Shown here: positions 1-9,118 of the stretch, one piece after another
How the letters are laid out: each line of letters opens with the position of its first letter
Numbering within the stretch: position 1 is the stretch's first letter
Assembly (NCBI GenBank): GCA_963977185.1
Contig: CAXBNV010000002.1
Location: 62,001 to 126,000 of the forward strand
Origin: CAXBNV01 sp963977185
GTDB lineage: Bacteria > Pseudomonadota > Gammaproteobacteria > JAGOUU01
Direction of reading: 5' to 3'
Length of the DNA stretch: 64,000 nucleotides
Notes under the pieces: generated by a model
What the model saw: the letters and a program-made list of their open reading frames with translations, nothing else
The model's database searches: none
What the model was told of the DNA's origin: nothing
Position numbers and translations under genes: made by a program

Positions 1-98
1 AATTCAGCAATTTCTTGCCCGATTGCAGTGTCAGCGAATAGGTTTTGAGCAAATATTAATGACACTGTATTGAAAATTAAAAATTTTAATATTTTCAC
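1..98 (-). CDS. Exported protein, N-terminal fragment (cut by window edge)
   Basis: Reading leftward from a GTG codon at 98, the frame gives MKILKFLIFNTVSLIFAQNL and then FADTAIGQEIAEF before the window ends. This is a signal peptide: a lysine-containing start, a hydrophobic core and an Ala-x-Ala-like cleavage region before Asp. An AAAGGA Shine-Dalgarno motif lies about 10 bases upstream, which supports the GTG start. Only 32 codons are present, so the family cannot be named. It lies downstream of recQ on the same strand, with a gap of about 70 bases. Confidence 0.55.
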   Translation of the reverse strand, partial: MKILKFLIFNTVSLIFAQNLFADTAIGQEIAE

Positions 99-165
99 TT
101 TTAAAAATTTCCTTTATATTAATAAAAATATTCAATTACAACTTTTAAAAATATAGCATAAAAAT

Positions 166-2043
166 TTAATATTTTTTTATGACCTGAATAAACTTAGCGC
201 TATATTTATCAAGTTTATATTGTCCTACCCCATTAATAGCAAGCATTCTAGTTTTATCTATTGGTTTAAAAGCTGCCATTTCAATTAACGTTGCGTCATT
301 AAACACAACAAAAGCAGGAATATTTTCTATTTCAGCAATTTCCTTTCTTGCATCTTTTAACTCTTTAAATAAATCTTGGTTGTATTCTAAATTATCAATT
401 TTATCTTTTAAACTTGCTTTTTTTGAAGCTTTAACTTTTCCATCTTTGGATTTTAATTTTTTATTTAAAGCATCTTTATTAAATTTAGCTAAAAATACTT
501 TTTCCTGATTTTTTAATATTTTTTTAACATTTTCTATGTTAATTATTTTTAAAACTTGGTAATTTTTTATATCCTGCTCAATAAAACCTTTATGAATAAT
601 TTGTCTTATTATATTAAACCATTGTTCTTCACTATAATCTTTGCCTATAGCATAGGTACTTAATTTATCATGCCCTGATCTTTTAACTTTCTCATTGTTA
701 GAGCCACGCAAAATACTAACAACATAATTAACACCATATGTTTGATTTAATCTATGTATACAAGATATTACTTTTTGTACATCAACTGTTGCATCATATG
801 TCTCTAAAGGGTTATTACAAATATCACAATTATTACATTCTCCTTTATGGTATTCAGAAAAATAATTTAATAATATTTGACGTCTACAAGTAAAACTTTC
901 AGCAAAATTAATCATACATTGTAATTTATAGGTATCTATTTTTTGCTGATTTTCTGTTGAATCTTTTTGTTCTATTAAAAATTTTTGAATCATAATATCA
1001 GCAGTGCTATATAATAATATAGCCTGTGATGCCAAACCATCTCGGCCTGCTCTTCCTGTTTCTTGATAATATCCTTCAATATTTTTAGGAATATCATAAT
1101 GAATGACAAATCTTACATTTGGTTTATCTATTCCCATACCAAATGCAACTGTTGCAACTATAATATTTACTTTATCAAACTTAAAATCATCTTGAGCTTT
1201 TTCTCTTATTTTAAGCCCTAACCCTGCATGATAAGCAAGAGCTGAAAATCCTTTGGTATTTAAATACTCTGCTACATCTTCTACTTTTTTCCTACTAGAA
1301 CAATATATAATACCTGTTTGGCTATCAGTGTTTTTTAGTATCTTAATTAATTGATCTTTGGGTTTATATTTCTCTATAACAGTATATTCTATATTTGGTC
1401 TATCAAAACTTGCTATATGTATCTTTGCTGATGGAATATTTAACTGCGTTAAAATATCTTCTCTAGTTGCTTTATCAGCTGTTGCCGTCAAAGCTATTAC
1501 TGGCGTTTTTGGAAAAATATTTTTTATATAATGTAATTTTGTATATTCAGGTCTAAAATCATGCCCCCACTGGGAAATACAATGAGCTTCATCAATTACA
1601 AATAAAGATATATCTATATCTTTTAATCTATCTATAAAATTATTAGAAATTAATTTCTCTGGTGATACATATAATAATTTTAAATTATCATTATATAAAT
1701 CATTTAATATTCTTCTTGCTTCAATACTTGTTAAACTAGAATTATAATATTCAGCTTTAACACCATTTTGTTTTAATGCTTGAACTTGATCTTGCATTAA
1801 TGAAATTAACGGTGAAATTACTATTGTTAACCCATCTTTTACTAATGCTGGAATTTGATAACATAATGATTTTCCGCCGCCAGTTGGCATTAGAACAAAG
1901 TTATCATTATTTTCTAAAACACTTTTTATAATTTCTTTTTGTAACGGCCTGAAAGATTTAAAACCAAAAGTTTTATTTAATATTTTTTCTGCTGTACCAA
2001 ATAAACTAACGCTTAAAGATACTTCCTGATTTTCTTGATACAT
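166..2043 (-). CDS. recQ: ATP-dependent DNA helicase RecQ
   Basis: A 3'-to-5' superfamily 2 DNA helicase acting in recombination and replication-fork repair. The 625 residues have the full RecQ layout. The Walker A motif is PTGGGKS (about 53-59) and the DEAH box is DEAHCISQWGHDFRPEY (from about 151). The helicase C-terminal part includes the arginine-finger region YYQETGRAGRDG. A zinc-binding cysteine cluster (CRRQ...CNNCDIC, about 390-412) and a winged-helix RQC region follow, then a C-terminal HRDC domain (last 80 residues). Length matches the family (about 610 in E. coli). The ATG at 2043 has no clear Shine-Dalgarno. It is transcribed away from tsaB-cydP, which lie upstream on the same strand. 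Confidence 0.96.
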   Translation of the reverse strand: MYQENQEVSLSVSLFGTAEKILNKTFGFKSFRPLQKEIIKSVLENNDNFVLMPTGGGKSLCYQIPALVKDGLTIVISPLISLMQDQVQALKQNGVKAEYYNSSLTSIEARRILNDLYNDNLKLLYVSPEKLISNNFIDRLKDIDISLFVIDEAHCISQWGHDFRPEYTKLHYIKNIFPKTPVIALTATADKATREDILTQLNIPSAKIHIASFDRPNIEYTVIEKYKPKDQLIKILKNTDSQTGIIYCSSRKKVEDVAEYLNTKGFSALAYHAGLGLKIREKAQDDFKFDKVNIIVATVAFGMGIDKPNVRFVIHYDIPKNIEGYYQETGRAGRDGLASQAILLYSTADIMIQKFLIEQKDSTENQQKIDTYKLQCMINFAESFTCRRQILLNYFSEYHKGECNNCDICNNPLETYDATVDVQKVISCIHRLNQTYGVNYVVSILRGSNNEKVKRSGHDKLSTYAIGKDYSEEQWFNIIRQIIHKGFIEQDIKNYQVLKIINIENVKKILKNQEKVFLAKFNKDALNKKLKSKDGKVKASKKASLKDKIDNLEYNQDLFKELKDARKEIAEIENIPAFVVFNDATLIEMAAFKPIDKTRMLAINGVGQYKLDKYSAKFIQVIKKY

Positions 2044-2128
2044 GTTTATTTTTTAATATTTATTACTAGTATTGCTAATAAATCACAAGACCATAAATTT
2101 AAGAACAAATGTTTTTTATATAATTAAA

Positions 2129-2281
2129 TTAGCTATTATTTTTAACTAAATGACTATAAATTTTATCTGGATTTAATGTTTTACTTTGTGGATTAGAAAA
2201 CCACATATATTTAATAAATATTAGAGCCATTACCTTTATGATAATAACCGCCATAATTTCTTTAAATAATCTTTGTTCCAT
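2129..2281 (-). CDS. CydP-like small membrane protein (cytochrome bd-associated type)
   Basis: A 50-residue protein beginning MEQRLFKEIMAVIIIKVMAL with one transmembrane helix (about residues 8-27), followed by WFSNP and a short polar tail ending near SHLVKNNS. The pattern (short charged N terminus, helix with a buried Lys, aromatic-FS-x-P, then a Leu/His tail) resembles the small CydP family described as a putative extra subunit of cytochrome bd oxidase. That family assignment is from memory. The start was moved inside a longer open frame, because the upstream extension runs into the tsaB stop 10 bases away. No cydAB genes are in the window, so the role is inferred. Confidence 0.6.
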   Translation of the reverse strand: MEQRLFKEIMAVIIIKVMALIFIKYMWFSNPQSKTLNPDKIYSHLVKNNS

Positions 2282-2291
2282 AAAATATAAT

Positions 2292-2996
2292 TTATTTATT
2301 ATTAACGATATTATTTCTAATATAAATTGGTATTGCCAATTCAGCATCAATCAAATTACCATTAGAAAAATAATGCTCAGCAAGCTCAAAACTATATTGT
2401 ACATCAGGATAACTTGCTTTACTATACTTTAAATCATAGTTTGCGCAAAAATCATTTAACTCTGTAATAACACTCCAAGCATTACCTAAATAATAATTAT
2501 TAGTTAAATTATTATCTTGCTTTAGTAATTCTATAATTTGCGAACTTGTATATAACTGCTCTTTTACATACTTGTAATTTAAAAAATCATCTTTAGTATA
2601 ACAAGCAAAATAAATTTCATCTTTTCTAGCATCTTGAGCTATATAAATTTTCTGATTATCTTTAATCTTATCTTGATCTTTTCTTAAAAATTCAGCTATA
2701 ACCTGCAAACTTGATAGCTTTATAATTTTTAGATTATTTGCAAATGCTAAAGCTTGAGCAACACTTGCTGCAACTCTTAGACCAGTAAAACTTCCAGGCC
2801 CTGCTGAAAAAACAATACTATCTAAATTATTTAAACTAATATTCGCTTTATTTAGTAAATCATCTAATAAAGTTAATATTATTTGGTTATTCTTTTTATC
2901 TTTAGAATTACTATTTATGTTATAGATTTTATCATTAACTTGAATTGCTAAAGAGCATATATCAGTACTTGTATCAATTGCTAAATAATTATTCAT
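2292..2996 (-). CDS. tsaB: tRNA threonylcarbamoyladenosine biosynthesis protein TsaB
   Basis: The non-catalytic partner that dimerises with TsaD in making the t6A modification at position 37 of ANN-decoding tRNAs. The N terminus MNNYLAIDTSTD, followed by FSAGPGSFTGLR (about residues 66-77), is the family signature of this ASKHA-fold protein. The ATG at 2996 gives 234 residues and the usual family start. An in-frame GTG at 3014 would add six residues and is less likely. The following cydP-like gene begins 10 bases after the stop, so the two are probably co-transcribed. Confidence 0.93.
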   Translation of the reverse strand: MNNYLAIDTSTDICSLAIQVNDKIYNINSNSKDKKNNQIILTLLDDLLNKANISLNNLDSIVFSAGPGSFTGLRVAASVAQALAFANNLKIIKLSSLQVIAEFLRKDQDKIKDNQKIYIAQDARKDEIYFACYTKDDFLNYKYVKEQLYTSSQIIELLKQDNNLTNNYYLGNAWSVITELNDFCANYDLKYSKASYPDVQYSFELAEHYFSNGNLIDAELAIPIYIRNNIVNNK

Positions 2997-3096
2997 ATAT
3001 TCACTAACTTTCACTTTATAAATCAGTCTATTATACTATACTGTAATATAACGTAGATATTTATTATATAATATTATTTTAGAATTATAACTGCTT

Positions 3097-3504
3097 ATGA
3101 CTAATAAACCAAATTCAAATGATGCAATGAATTTACCACAAGGTGAACTTGTAATACAAACTGTTGCTATGCCTAATAGTACTAATTTTAATGGTGATAT
3201 TTTTGGTGGCTGGCTTTTATCACAAATGGATATGGGTGCAGGAATTGTTGCAACAAGAAGATGTCAAAAAAGATGTGCAACTGTCGCCATAGATAAAATA
3301 GAGTTTTTATCTCCTGTTAAAGTTGGTGATACTGTATGTTGCTATGGTAAATTAATCAATGTTGGTCGTACTTCAATGAAAATTCAAATACAAGCATGGG
3401 TTATAAGAAAATTAACTAATCAAAGAAAAAAAGTAACTGATGGGCTATTTACTTTTGTTGCCATAAACGAAGATGGCAATCCTGTTCCTGTTGATGATAA
3501 ATAG
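3097..3504 (+). CDS. yciA: Acyl-CoA thioesterase YciA (hotdog fold)
   Basis: Hydrolyses acyl-CoA thioesters in the cytosol. The 135 residues contain the YciA-type hotdog signature: NFNGDIFGGWLLSQMDMGAG (about 31-50), with the catalytic Asp in the NGDIFGGW turn, then VAIDKIEFLSPVKVGD (about 64-79). Length and motifs match E. coli YciA (132 residues). No good Shine-Dalgarno precedes the ATG. It diverges from tsaB across about 100 bases. The next gene, an M23 peptidase, starts about 40 bases after its stop. Confidence 0.93.
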   Translation: MTNKPNSNDAMNLPQGELVIQTVAMPNSTNFNGDIFGGWLLSQMDMGAGIVATRRCQKRCATVAIDKIEFLSPVKVGDTVCCYGKLINVGRTSMKIQIQAWVIRKLTNQRKKVTDGLFTFVAINEDGNPVPVDDK

Positions 3505-3544
3505 CATGTACTTTACTCCAATCCACTCAATTACAAGTAATCTA

Positions 3545-4399
3545 ATGAGCTTAAAAAAAGTTTTAACTTTAATATCACTCTTGCTTCCTATAACATTTAT
3601 TTATGGCTCTCAAGTTACAGGGTTTCCAAAACAAGAACTAGTTCCTGGTGGCATTGCTATAATTGAAATACCAATAAATACTATAAAAGCAACTTATAAA
3701 AATAAGCCTTTATTTATTACTAAAAAAAACAATAAGAAATATACAATCATAGGTATTCCATTAAATTTAGAGAGCAATATTAAACAGAATAAAAAACTCA
3801 AACAAAAAATCACGATACATACTAAAGATGGCAAAAGCCAAATAAAAAATTTTTTTATAAATTTAAAAAAATACCCAACCTCAAAAATTACTATTAAAAA
3901 CCAGCAAATGGTTAAACCTAATAATAATAATTTAAACACAATCATTAATGATCAAATGTTACTTAAAGCTAGTTATAAACATTATCAAAAATATCCAAAT
4001 AATAACTTAAATAATTTGATATTATCTCAACCAACAAAAGGCATTGCTTCAAGCAGTTTTGGTGCAAGAAGAATTATTAATAATATTAAAAAAAATCCTC
4101 ATAAAGGAATGGATATAGCATCTCCAAAAGGAACACCTATTTACTCTTCGCAACCTGGCAAAGTAATTTTAGCTAAAAATTTATATCTTCCCGGAAACAC
4201 TGTAATTATTGATCATGGCAAAGGTTTTAAAACTTTGTATGCCCACTTAGATAAAATTTTTGTTAAAAATAATCAGTTTATTAAACAAAATTATAAAATA
4301 GGAACCGTTGGAAATACTGGTCGAGTTACAGGGCCTCATTTGCATTGGTCTGTAATACTAAATGGTGAAGTTATTAACCCTAATTTATTTTTGAAATAG
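3545..4399 (+). CDS. M23-family metallopeptidase, exported (LytM-type)
   Basis: A probable periplasmic peptidoglycan endopeptidase. From ATG 3545 the protein starts MSLKKVLTLISLLLPITFIY, a clear signal peptide ending near GSQ. A 120-residue lysine- and asparagine-rich N-terminal part follows. The C-terminal LytM domain carries HKGMDIASPKGTPIYS (first zinc ligands His and Asp) and TGPHLHWS (HxH ligand), so the catalytic zinc set is complete. In-frame ATGs at 3506 and 3473 would give longer forms whose signal peptide starts too far in. The FMN-dependent synthase gene follows after 11 bases, suggesting co-transcription. Confidence 0.88.
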   Translation: MSLKKVLTLISLLLPITFIYGSQVTGFPKQELVPGGIAIIEIPINTIKATYKNKPLFITKKNNKKYTIIGIPLNLESNIKQNKKLKQKITIHTKDGKSQIKNFFINLKKYPTSKITIKNQQMVKPNNNNLNTIINDQMLLKASYKHYQKYPNNNLNNLILSQPTKGIASSSFGARRIINNIKKNPHKGMDIASPKGTPIYSSQPGKVILAKNLYLPGNTVIIDHGKGFKTLYAHLDKIFVKNNQFIKQNYKIGTVGNTGRVTGPHLHWSVILNGEVINPNLFLK

Positions 4400-4410
4400 A
4401 GAAACAAAAT

Positions 4411-6021
4411 ATGCGTAATGTCTTTTACTTATTATCAATCATTCTTTTACCTTGTATAACAGCTCTAACTTATGTATGGCATGACTTTATATTTATATTT
4501 TTAATTTTTTGGGGATTATTTGTGATTGGAATGTATAATATATTCCAAAAAAGACGAACTATTTTAAGAAACTTCCCTCTTCTTGCTTATTTTAGATATT
4601 TTGCAGAGCTAATAAGACCAGAAGTTTATCAGTATTTCATTGAATCTAATGAAAATGGTAAGCCTATTTCTCGTGAAGATAGATCAGTAGTATATCAAAG
4701 AGCCAAAAAAACATTAGACACTCTTCCTTGGGGCACAAAAAAAGATATATATGCTAATGATTATCAATGGCTTGCACATTCTTTAAGAGCTAAAACACTA
4801 GACAATCATGATTTAAGAATAATCATAGGTAATGAACAATGCGAACAGCCATATAACGCTTCTATTTTGAATATTTCTGCTATGAGTTTTGGCGCATTAA
4901 GCCAAGAAGCTGTCATGGCTATGAACTGGGGAGCCAAAATTGGTAATTTTATGCAAAATACTGGAGAAGGAGGCGTTACAGAGTATCATTTTAAACATGG
5001 TGGAGATTTAACTTGGCAAATAGGAACTGCCTATTTTGGCACAAGAACTATTGATGGAAACTTTGATCCTAATATTTTCAAAGAAAAATCTAGGCATCCG
5101 AGTATCAAAATGATAGAAATAAAGCTATCTCAAGGAGCAAAACCTGGACACGGTGGAATTTTACCAGCAGATAAATTAACTGAAGAAATAGCGGCAATAC
5201 GAGGCGTTCCTCTTGGTCAAGATGTATTATCTCCTCCTGCACATTCAGCCTTCAGTACGCCTATAGAATTATTAGAATATATTCAGCTATTAAGAAACCT
5301 ATCTGGTGGTAAGCCTATAGGATTCAAACTATGCCTTGGCATGCGCAGTGATTTTTTTGCTATATGCAAAGCAATGTTAAAAACCAATATATACCCTGAT
5401 TTTATAACTTTAGATGGTGGTGAAGGAGGAACAGGAGCTGCACCAATTGAATTTTCAAATTTTGTTGGAACACCATTAAATTATGCTATTCCTTTTGTAT
5501 ACTCAACTTTAGTGGGTTTAAATTTAAAAAAACATATAAAAATTATTGCATCCGGTAAAATAACTACTGCTTTTGACGTAGTTTCTAAAATTGCTCTAGG
5601 GGCAGACTTATGTAACTCCGCAAGAGGTATGATGCTTGCCACAGGATGTATTATGTCATTACAATGTAATAATAATAAATGTCCAACCGGCGTTACATCA
5701 CAAAACCCTAAATATAGATATGGTTTAGTTGTAAAAGAAAAATATATGAAAGTAACAAATTATCATATTGGAACAATGAAAACTGTTGCCGAATTAATAG
5801 GGGCAGCAGGACTTGATTCTACAGAAGAATTAACACCACATCATATTCATTATAGAATGAATGAAGTAAATCATACAACGTATGATGAACATCATTATTA
5901 TTTTAAACCTGGTGAATTACTAGAATTAGATAAAAGTGATTTGATTCCAAAAAATTGTCCATCTTCTGTGACCTCTTTACTAAAATTATGGAAAGAATCT
6001 ATGGCCGAAAGATTTATTTAG
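4411..6021 (+). CDS. FMN-binding glutamate synthase family protein (membrane-anchored)
   Basis: A 536-residue homologue of the FMN/Fe-S synthase domain of glutamate synthase without the glutaminase half. Residues 1-45 form two hydrophobic segments. The FMN barrel follows, with NISAMSFGALSQEAVMAMNW, the loop QNTGEGGVTEYH, LSQGAKPGHGG (about 240-250), and LDGGEGGTGAAP. The late motif CNNNKCPTGVTSQ carries the cysteines expected for the 3Fe-4S cluster. Such stand-alone proteins are common in proteobacteria but their reaction is not well established. It should not be called GltB without evidence. It directly follows the M23 peptidase gene. Confidence 0.88.
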   Translation: MRNVFYLLSIILLPCITALTYVWHDFIFIFLIFWGLFVIGMYNIFQKRRTILRNFPLLAYFRYFAELIRPEVYQYFIESNENGKPISREDRSVVYQRAKKTLDTLPWGTKKDIYANDYQWLAHSLRAKTLDNHDLRIIIGNEQCEQPYNASILNISAMSFGALSQEAVMAMNWGAKIGNFMQNTGEGGVTEYHFKHGGDLTWQIGTAYFGTRTIDGNFDPNIFKEKSRHPSIKMIEIKLSQGAKPGHGGILPADKLTEEIAAIRGVPLGQDVLSPPAHSAFSTPIELLEYIQLLRNLSGGKPIGFKLCLGMRSDFFAICKAMLKTNIYPDFITLDGGEGGTGAAPIEFSNFVGTPLNYAIPFVYSTLVGLNLKKHIKIIASGKITTAFDVVSKIALGADLCNSARGMMLATGCIMSLQCNNNKCPTGVTSQNPKYRYGLVVKEKYMKVTNYHIGTMKTVAELIGAAGLDSTEELTPHHIHYRMNEVNHTTYDEHHYYFKPGELLELDKSDLIPKNCPSSVTSLLKLWKESMAERFI

Positions 6022-6084
6022 TTTTAATGAAAAATATTTTAATATGCATTAGGTCAAAATGATTTCAATAGATATAATATATTT

Positions 6085-6915
6085 ATGAAATATAATGCTG
6101 AAACTACAATTACGATAGAAGAAATACTATCAATGGCTCAACATGCCTACTATTCTAAAGATTACGAATATCAAAGATTTCATCAAAATAAATGCTTAAG
6201 TATCTTAAAAAAACAAAATAACATTGCTATTTTGTCATTTAAAGGTTTAACTTCAGTAGTAGATTTAAATTCAAGCTTAAAAGTTCGAAAAAAAATTTTA
6301 AAAAATCATAATTTCAAAATAAGAACAAATGCTTTACCAAAGCAGCATTTAATTAAACATCTACTGGAATGCAATTATATAGATTTAAATTATATCGTAT
6401 TGACAGGACATTCTCTTGGTGGACGTTATGCTCAAATTGCGGAACAATATTTTTGTTATTTAAAAGATGATAAAATACCTGAATCATATAAAATTATAAA
6501 TATCCAAAAATATCTAAAAAGAATATATTCAAAATTACATAAAAAAGATATAGAAAGCTTATCTCAGAAGTTTTTTATTATCATTCAACGAATAATTAAT
6601 TGCTATTGTATTTCTTTTAACACTGCACCATTACACCAAAATGAAAAAAAATATTCACATACTAACTATATTGATATTTACCACGAAAATGATTATGTAA
6701 GAAAAAAATATGAAGCACTAGATTGCGTACCAATTAACCATATAATTATAAAAATTCCCAACCATAAAAAAATGCAAAACAGAACATCTAAAATTAAAAG
6801 TTTTTTAAACTCAATTGATGCCCATAAATTAAATTATGTTGAAAAGTCCATGGCCAAAGAAAAATTACTGCAGAAAAAAATTAATTTAAATGAAAGCAAC
6901 CTTACTTTTATATAA
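6085..6915 (+). CDS. Putative class 3 lipase-like serine hydrolase
   Basis: A 276-residue protein with no signal peptide or membrane helix. It shows the nucleophile elbow TGHSLGGRYAQ (Ser110), preceded by ILSFKGLTSVVDLNSSL (about 49-65), which matches the F-x-G-T-x-S-x-x-D strand of fungal class 3 lipases. Later it has SFNTAPL (177-183), END (Asp203) and DAHKLNYV (His247). Spacing and order give a plausible Ser-Asp-His triad. The substrate is unknown, and the C-terminal 25 residues are charged. It lies alone between the synthase gene and a convergent L,D-transpeptidase. A TATAAT-like box lies about 10 bases before the start. Class 3 lipases are common among host-directed enzymes, but that use here is inference. 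Confidence 0.6.
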   Translation: MKYNAETTITIEEILSMAQHAYYSKDYEYQRFHQNKCLSILKKQNNIAILSFKGLTSVVDLNSSLKVRKKILKNHNFKIRTNALPKQHLIKHLLECNYIDLNYIVLTGHSLGGRYAQIAEQYFCYLKDDKIPESYKIINIQKYLKRIYSKLHKKDIESLSQKFFIIIQRIINCYCISFNTAPLHQNEKKYSHTNYIDIYHENDYVRKKYEALDCVPINHIIIKIPNHKKMQNRTSKIKSFLNSIDAHKLNYVEKSMAKEKLLQKKINLNESNLTFI

Positions 6916-6966
6916 AAATTATAATTATCTCTACCTTTATCTATCAAATAACACTACTTTTTAGTT

Positions 6967-7395
6967 TTAATGCCTAACAGTAATCTCTGTTCCAGTTGGC
7001 GCAAAACTATAAATCCACCTAGCATCATTTAACCCCATTCTGACACAACCATGGCTTGCATGATATCTTGGTACATATCTATGACCATGTATCGCATAAC
7101 CTTTATAAAAAAATTGACAATATGGCATATGCGCCCCGCCTGTTGGTCTTGGATATTTAGATGAAAAACAATTATAACCTTTTTTGCTTTGTATTCTAAA
7201 ATTACCTGTTACTGTTCTTCGACCTTTAGATCCGCCTGAAATGAGGCCAGATCTCACTAATTTACCATTATTATAAGCATAAAATCTATGATCTGATAAG
7301 TCGACTACGATTCTTTTTTTTGCATAACCATAAGAACTAAACCCAAAAGCTATAAATGCCGTAATAAATACAGTTAATTTTTTATAAAACATCAA
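6967..7395 (-). CDS. L,D-transpeptidase (YkuD domain), exported
   Basis: A 142-residue periplasmic enzyme that forms 3-3 peptidoglycan crosslinks or attaches proteins to the wall. It has an N-terminal signal peptide (MMFYKKLTVFITAFIAFGFS, cleaved near YAKKR). The YkuD catalytic motif HGHRYVPRYHASHGCVRMG (about 100-118) contains the nucleophilic Cys in SHGCVR and the conserved His residues. The enzyme is almost the bare catalytic domain with no LysM. A GGTTTGATG context lies at the start. Convergent with the lipase-like gene. Confidence 0.92.
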   Translation of the reverse strand: MMFYKKLTVFITAFIAFGFSSYGYAKKRIVVDLSDHRFYAYNNGKLVRSGLISGGSKGRRTVTGNFRIQSKKGYNCFSSKYPRPTGGAHMPYCQFFYKGYAIHGHRYVPRYHASHGCVRMGLNDARWIYSFAPTGTEITVRH

Positions 7396-7508
7396 ACCAC
7401 CTTTATTTATTTTTTTAATTTACGTAACCTATTTGATGATTTAGAATTAAATAAGTTTATAAAATAATAAAATTAATTTAACTATAAAATAATAGATATG
7501 GATTATTT

Positions 7509-8660
7509 ATGCCAATAGAACAATCAGGAAATATAGAAACTATTCTTAGCATCCTATTGATAGCATTGATAATTTCTATAATTTTCAGATTCTTAAAGCT
7601 ACCTGTCATCCTTGGATATATAGTATCTGGCGCGCTTTTAGGCCCTAAAGCTTTTGGGTTAATTAAAGAGACCTTAATAATTAAAGAGCTATCTGAGTTT
7701 GGTATTGTGTTTTTAATGTTCACTATTGGTCTTGAGTTTTCATTAAAAAAATTATTTCGACTTAAAAATGCGGTAATAATACTTGGCGGATCACAAGTTT
7801 TAATTACAATAATAATTACTTATATCTGTGGCTTAATATTTGGCATGACAAAATCATCTGCTTTTACAGTTGGTTGCATTACTGCTATGTCATCAACTGC
7901 CATCATATTAAAAGAGCTGTATCAAAATAAAGAACATAATAAAAAATATGCTCTTAATGCTATAGGAATATTATTGTTTCAAGATATAGCAGTTATCCCA
8001 ATTATTGTTATACTTCCTAATCTAAATCCTGATAATATCAATGATATTAGTATTGTATATCCTTTTTTTAAAAGCATTCTTGCTGTTACCTTAATTTTAA
8101 TTATTGGTCGATGGTTTTTGCAACCTTTGTTTAAAATTATATCTAATACAAAAGTACTAGAACTATTTACTTTAAGCACATTATTAGTAGTAATCGGATC
8201 TGCATGGATAACTCACTCATTAGGATTTTCTTATACCTTAGGAGCTCTTATATCAGGAATAATGCTCAGCGAAACAGAATTTAAACATAATATAGAAATA
8301 GAAATTCGTCCTTTTAAAGATGTGCTTTTAGGGTTATTTTTTATATCAATAGGTATGCTTGTTGATATAAGTACTTGGGCTGAAACATGGGTATGGATAA
8401 TGTTTTTATTAATAGCTATAGTTATTGGTAAATCATTATTAATCACCACTTTAAGCTTTTTAAATAAACAAGGTTTTAATAATTCTTTTAAAACAGGATT
8501 AATTTTAGCTCAAGGTGGAGAATTTGGTTTTGCTATTTTGTCTATAGCATCACAAAACAAGCTATTACCAACAGATTATAGTCAAGTTGTTCTTGCTGCA
8601 TTATTAATTAGCTTTGCTATTGCTCCGATAATTGTAAATTATGTTATGAATAAAAAGTAA
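7509..8660 (+). CDS. Monovalent cation:proton antiporter-2 family (KefB/KefC-like membrane domain)
   Basis: An inner-membrane protein of 383 residues with about 11-12 hydrophobic segments. Family motifs include LPVILGYIVSGALLGPKAFG near residues 27-46, ALNAIGILLFQDIAVIPII (about 147-165) and LAQGGEFGFAILSIAS (about 330-345). It corresponds to the transport half of KefB/KefC and stops after the last helix, so it lacks the cytosolic TrkA-N and TrkA-C domains that gate Kef channels. Transport of K+ or Na+ against protons is inferred from the family. A small SEC-C protein gene follows 33 bases on. Confidence 0.9.
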   Translation: MPIEQSGNIETILSILLIALIISIIFRFLKLPVILGYIVSGALLGPKAFGLIKETLIIKELSEFGIVFLMFTIGLEFSLKKLFRLKNAVIILGGSQVLITIIITYICGLIFGMTKSSAFTVGCITAMSSTAIILKELYQNKEHNKKYALNAIGILLFQDIAVIPIIVILPNLNPDNINDISIVYPFFKSILAVTLILIIGRWFLQPLFKIISNTKVLELFTLSTLLVVIGSAWITHSLGFSYTLGALISGIMLSETEFKHNIEIEIRPFKDVLLGLFFISIGMLVDISTWAETWVWIMFLLIAIVIGKSLLITTLSFLNKQGFNNSFKTGLILAQGGEFGFAILSIASQNKLLPTDYSQVVLAALLISFAIAPIIVNYVMNKK

Positions 8661-8693
8661 ACTTTATTACCTAATCACTTTAACTTAATAAAT

Positions 8694-9095
8694 ATGCTTA
8701 AAAATAAAGATATCTGTCCTTGTGGCTCTGATTTAAATTATGATAATTGCTGTGGTAAATACATAGAAAAACAATTTATTCCTCAAACTGCAGAAGATTT
8801 AATGCGTTCAAGATACACCGCTTACACAAAAACCAATATAGACTATATAAAAAAAACAATGATTGGCCCTGCTTTAAAATCTTTTGATTATCAAAAATCA
8901 AAGCAATGGGCAAAAAATTCTCTTTGGATTAAATTAGAAGTTATTAATCATAAGTTAAATAAAAAAGATAATAATACCGCTTTTGTTGAGTTTAAAGCTT
9001 TTTATCTTATTAATAATCTTCCTCAAATTTTAAATGAAATTAGTGAGTTTAAAAAAATTAATGGCCAATGGTTCTATTATAGTGGGAAGCAATAA
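8694..9095 (+). CDS. ychJ: YchJ family protein (SEC-C zinc motif)
   Basis: A 133-residue cytosolic protein with an N-terminal SEC-C zinc-binding motif (CPCGSDLNYDNCCGKYI, residues 8-24), followed by the compact YchJ domain with AEDLMRSRYTAYTKTNIDYI. It ends EFKKINGQWFYYSG, as in the family. The molecular function is not established; the SEC-C motif resembles the SecA C-terminal zinc hook. Its position between the antiporter and nudC, all co-directional with short gaps (33 and 23 bases), suggests a loose operon. Confidence 0.88.
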   Translation: MLKNKDICPCGSDLNYDNCCGKYIEKQFIPQTAEDLMRSRYTAYTKTNIDYIKKTMIGPALKSFDYQKSKQWAKNSLWIKLEVINHKLNKKDNNTAFVEFKAFYLINNLPQILNEISEFKKINGQWFYYSGKQ

Positions 9096-9118
9096 AAATC
9101 AAGAATTAATTAATTATT

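Noticed and set aside
4411..6021. A true glutamate synthase large subunit
   Set aside because: It lacks the glutaminase and C-terminal GXGXG domains and carries N-terminal membrane segments; it is only a family member of unknown reaction.
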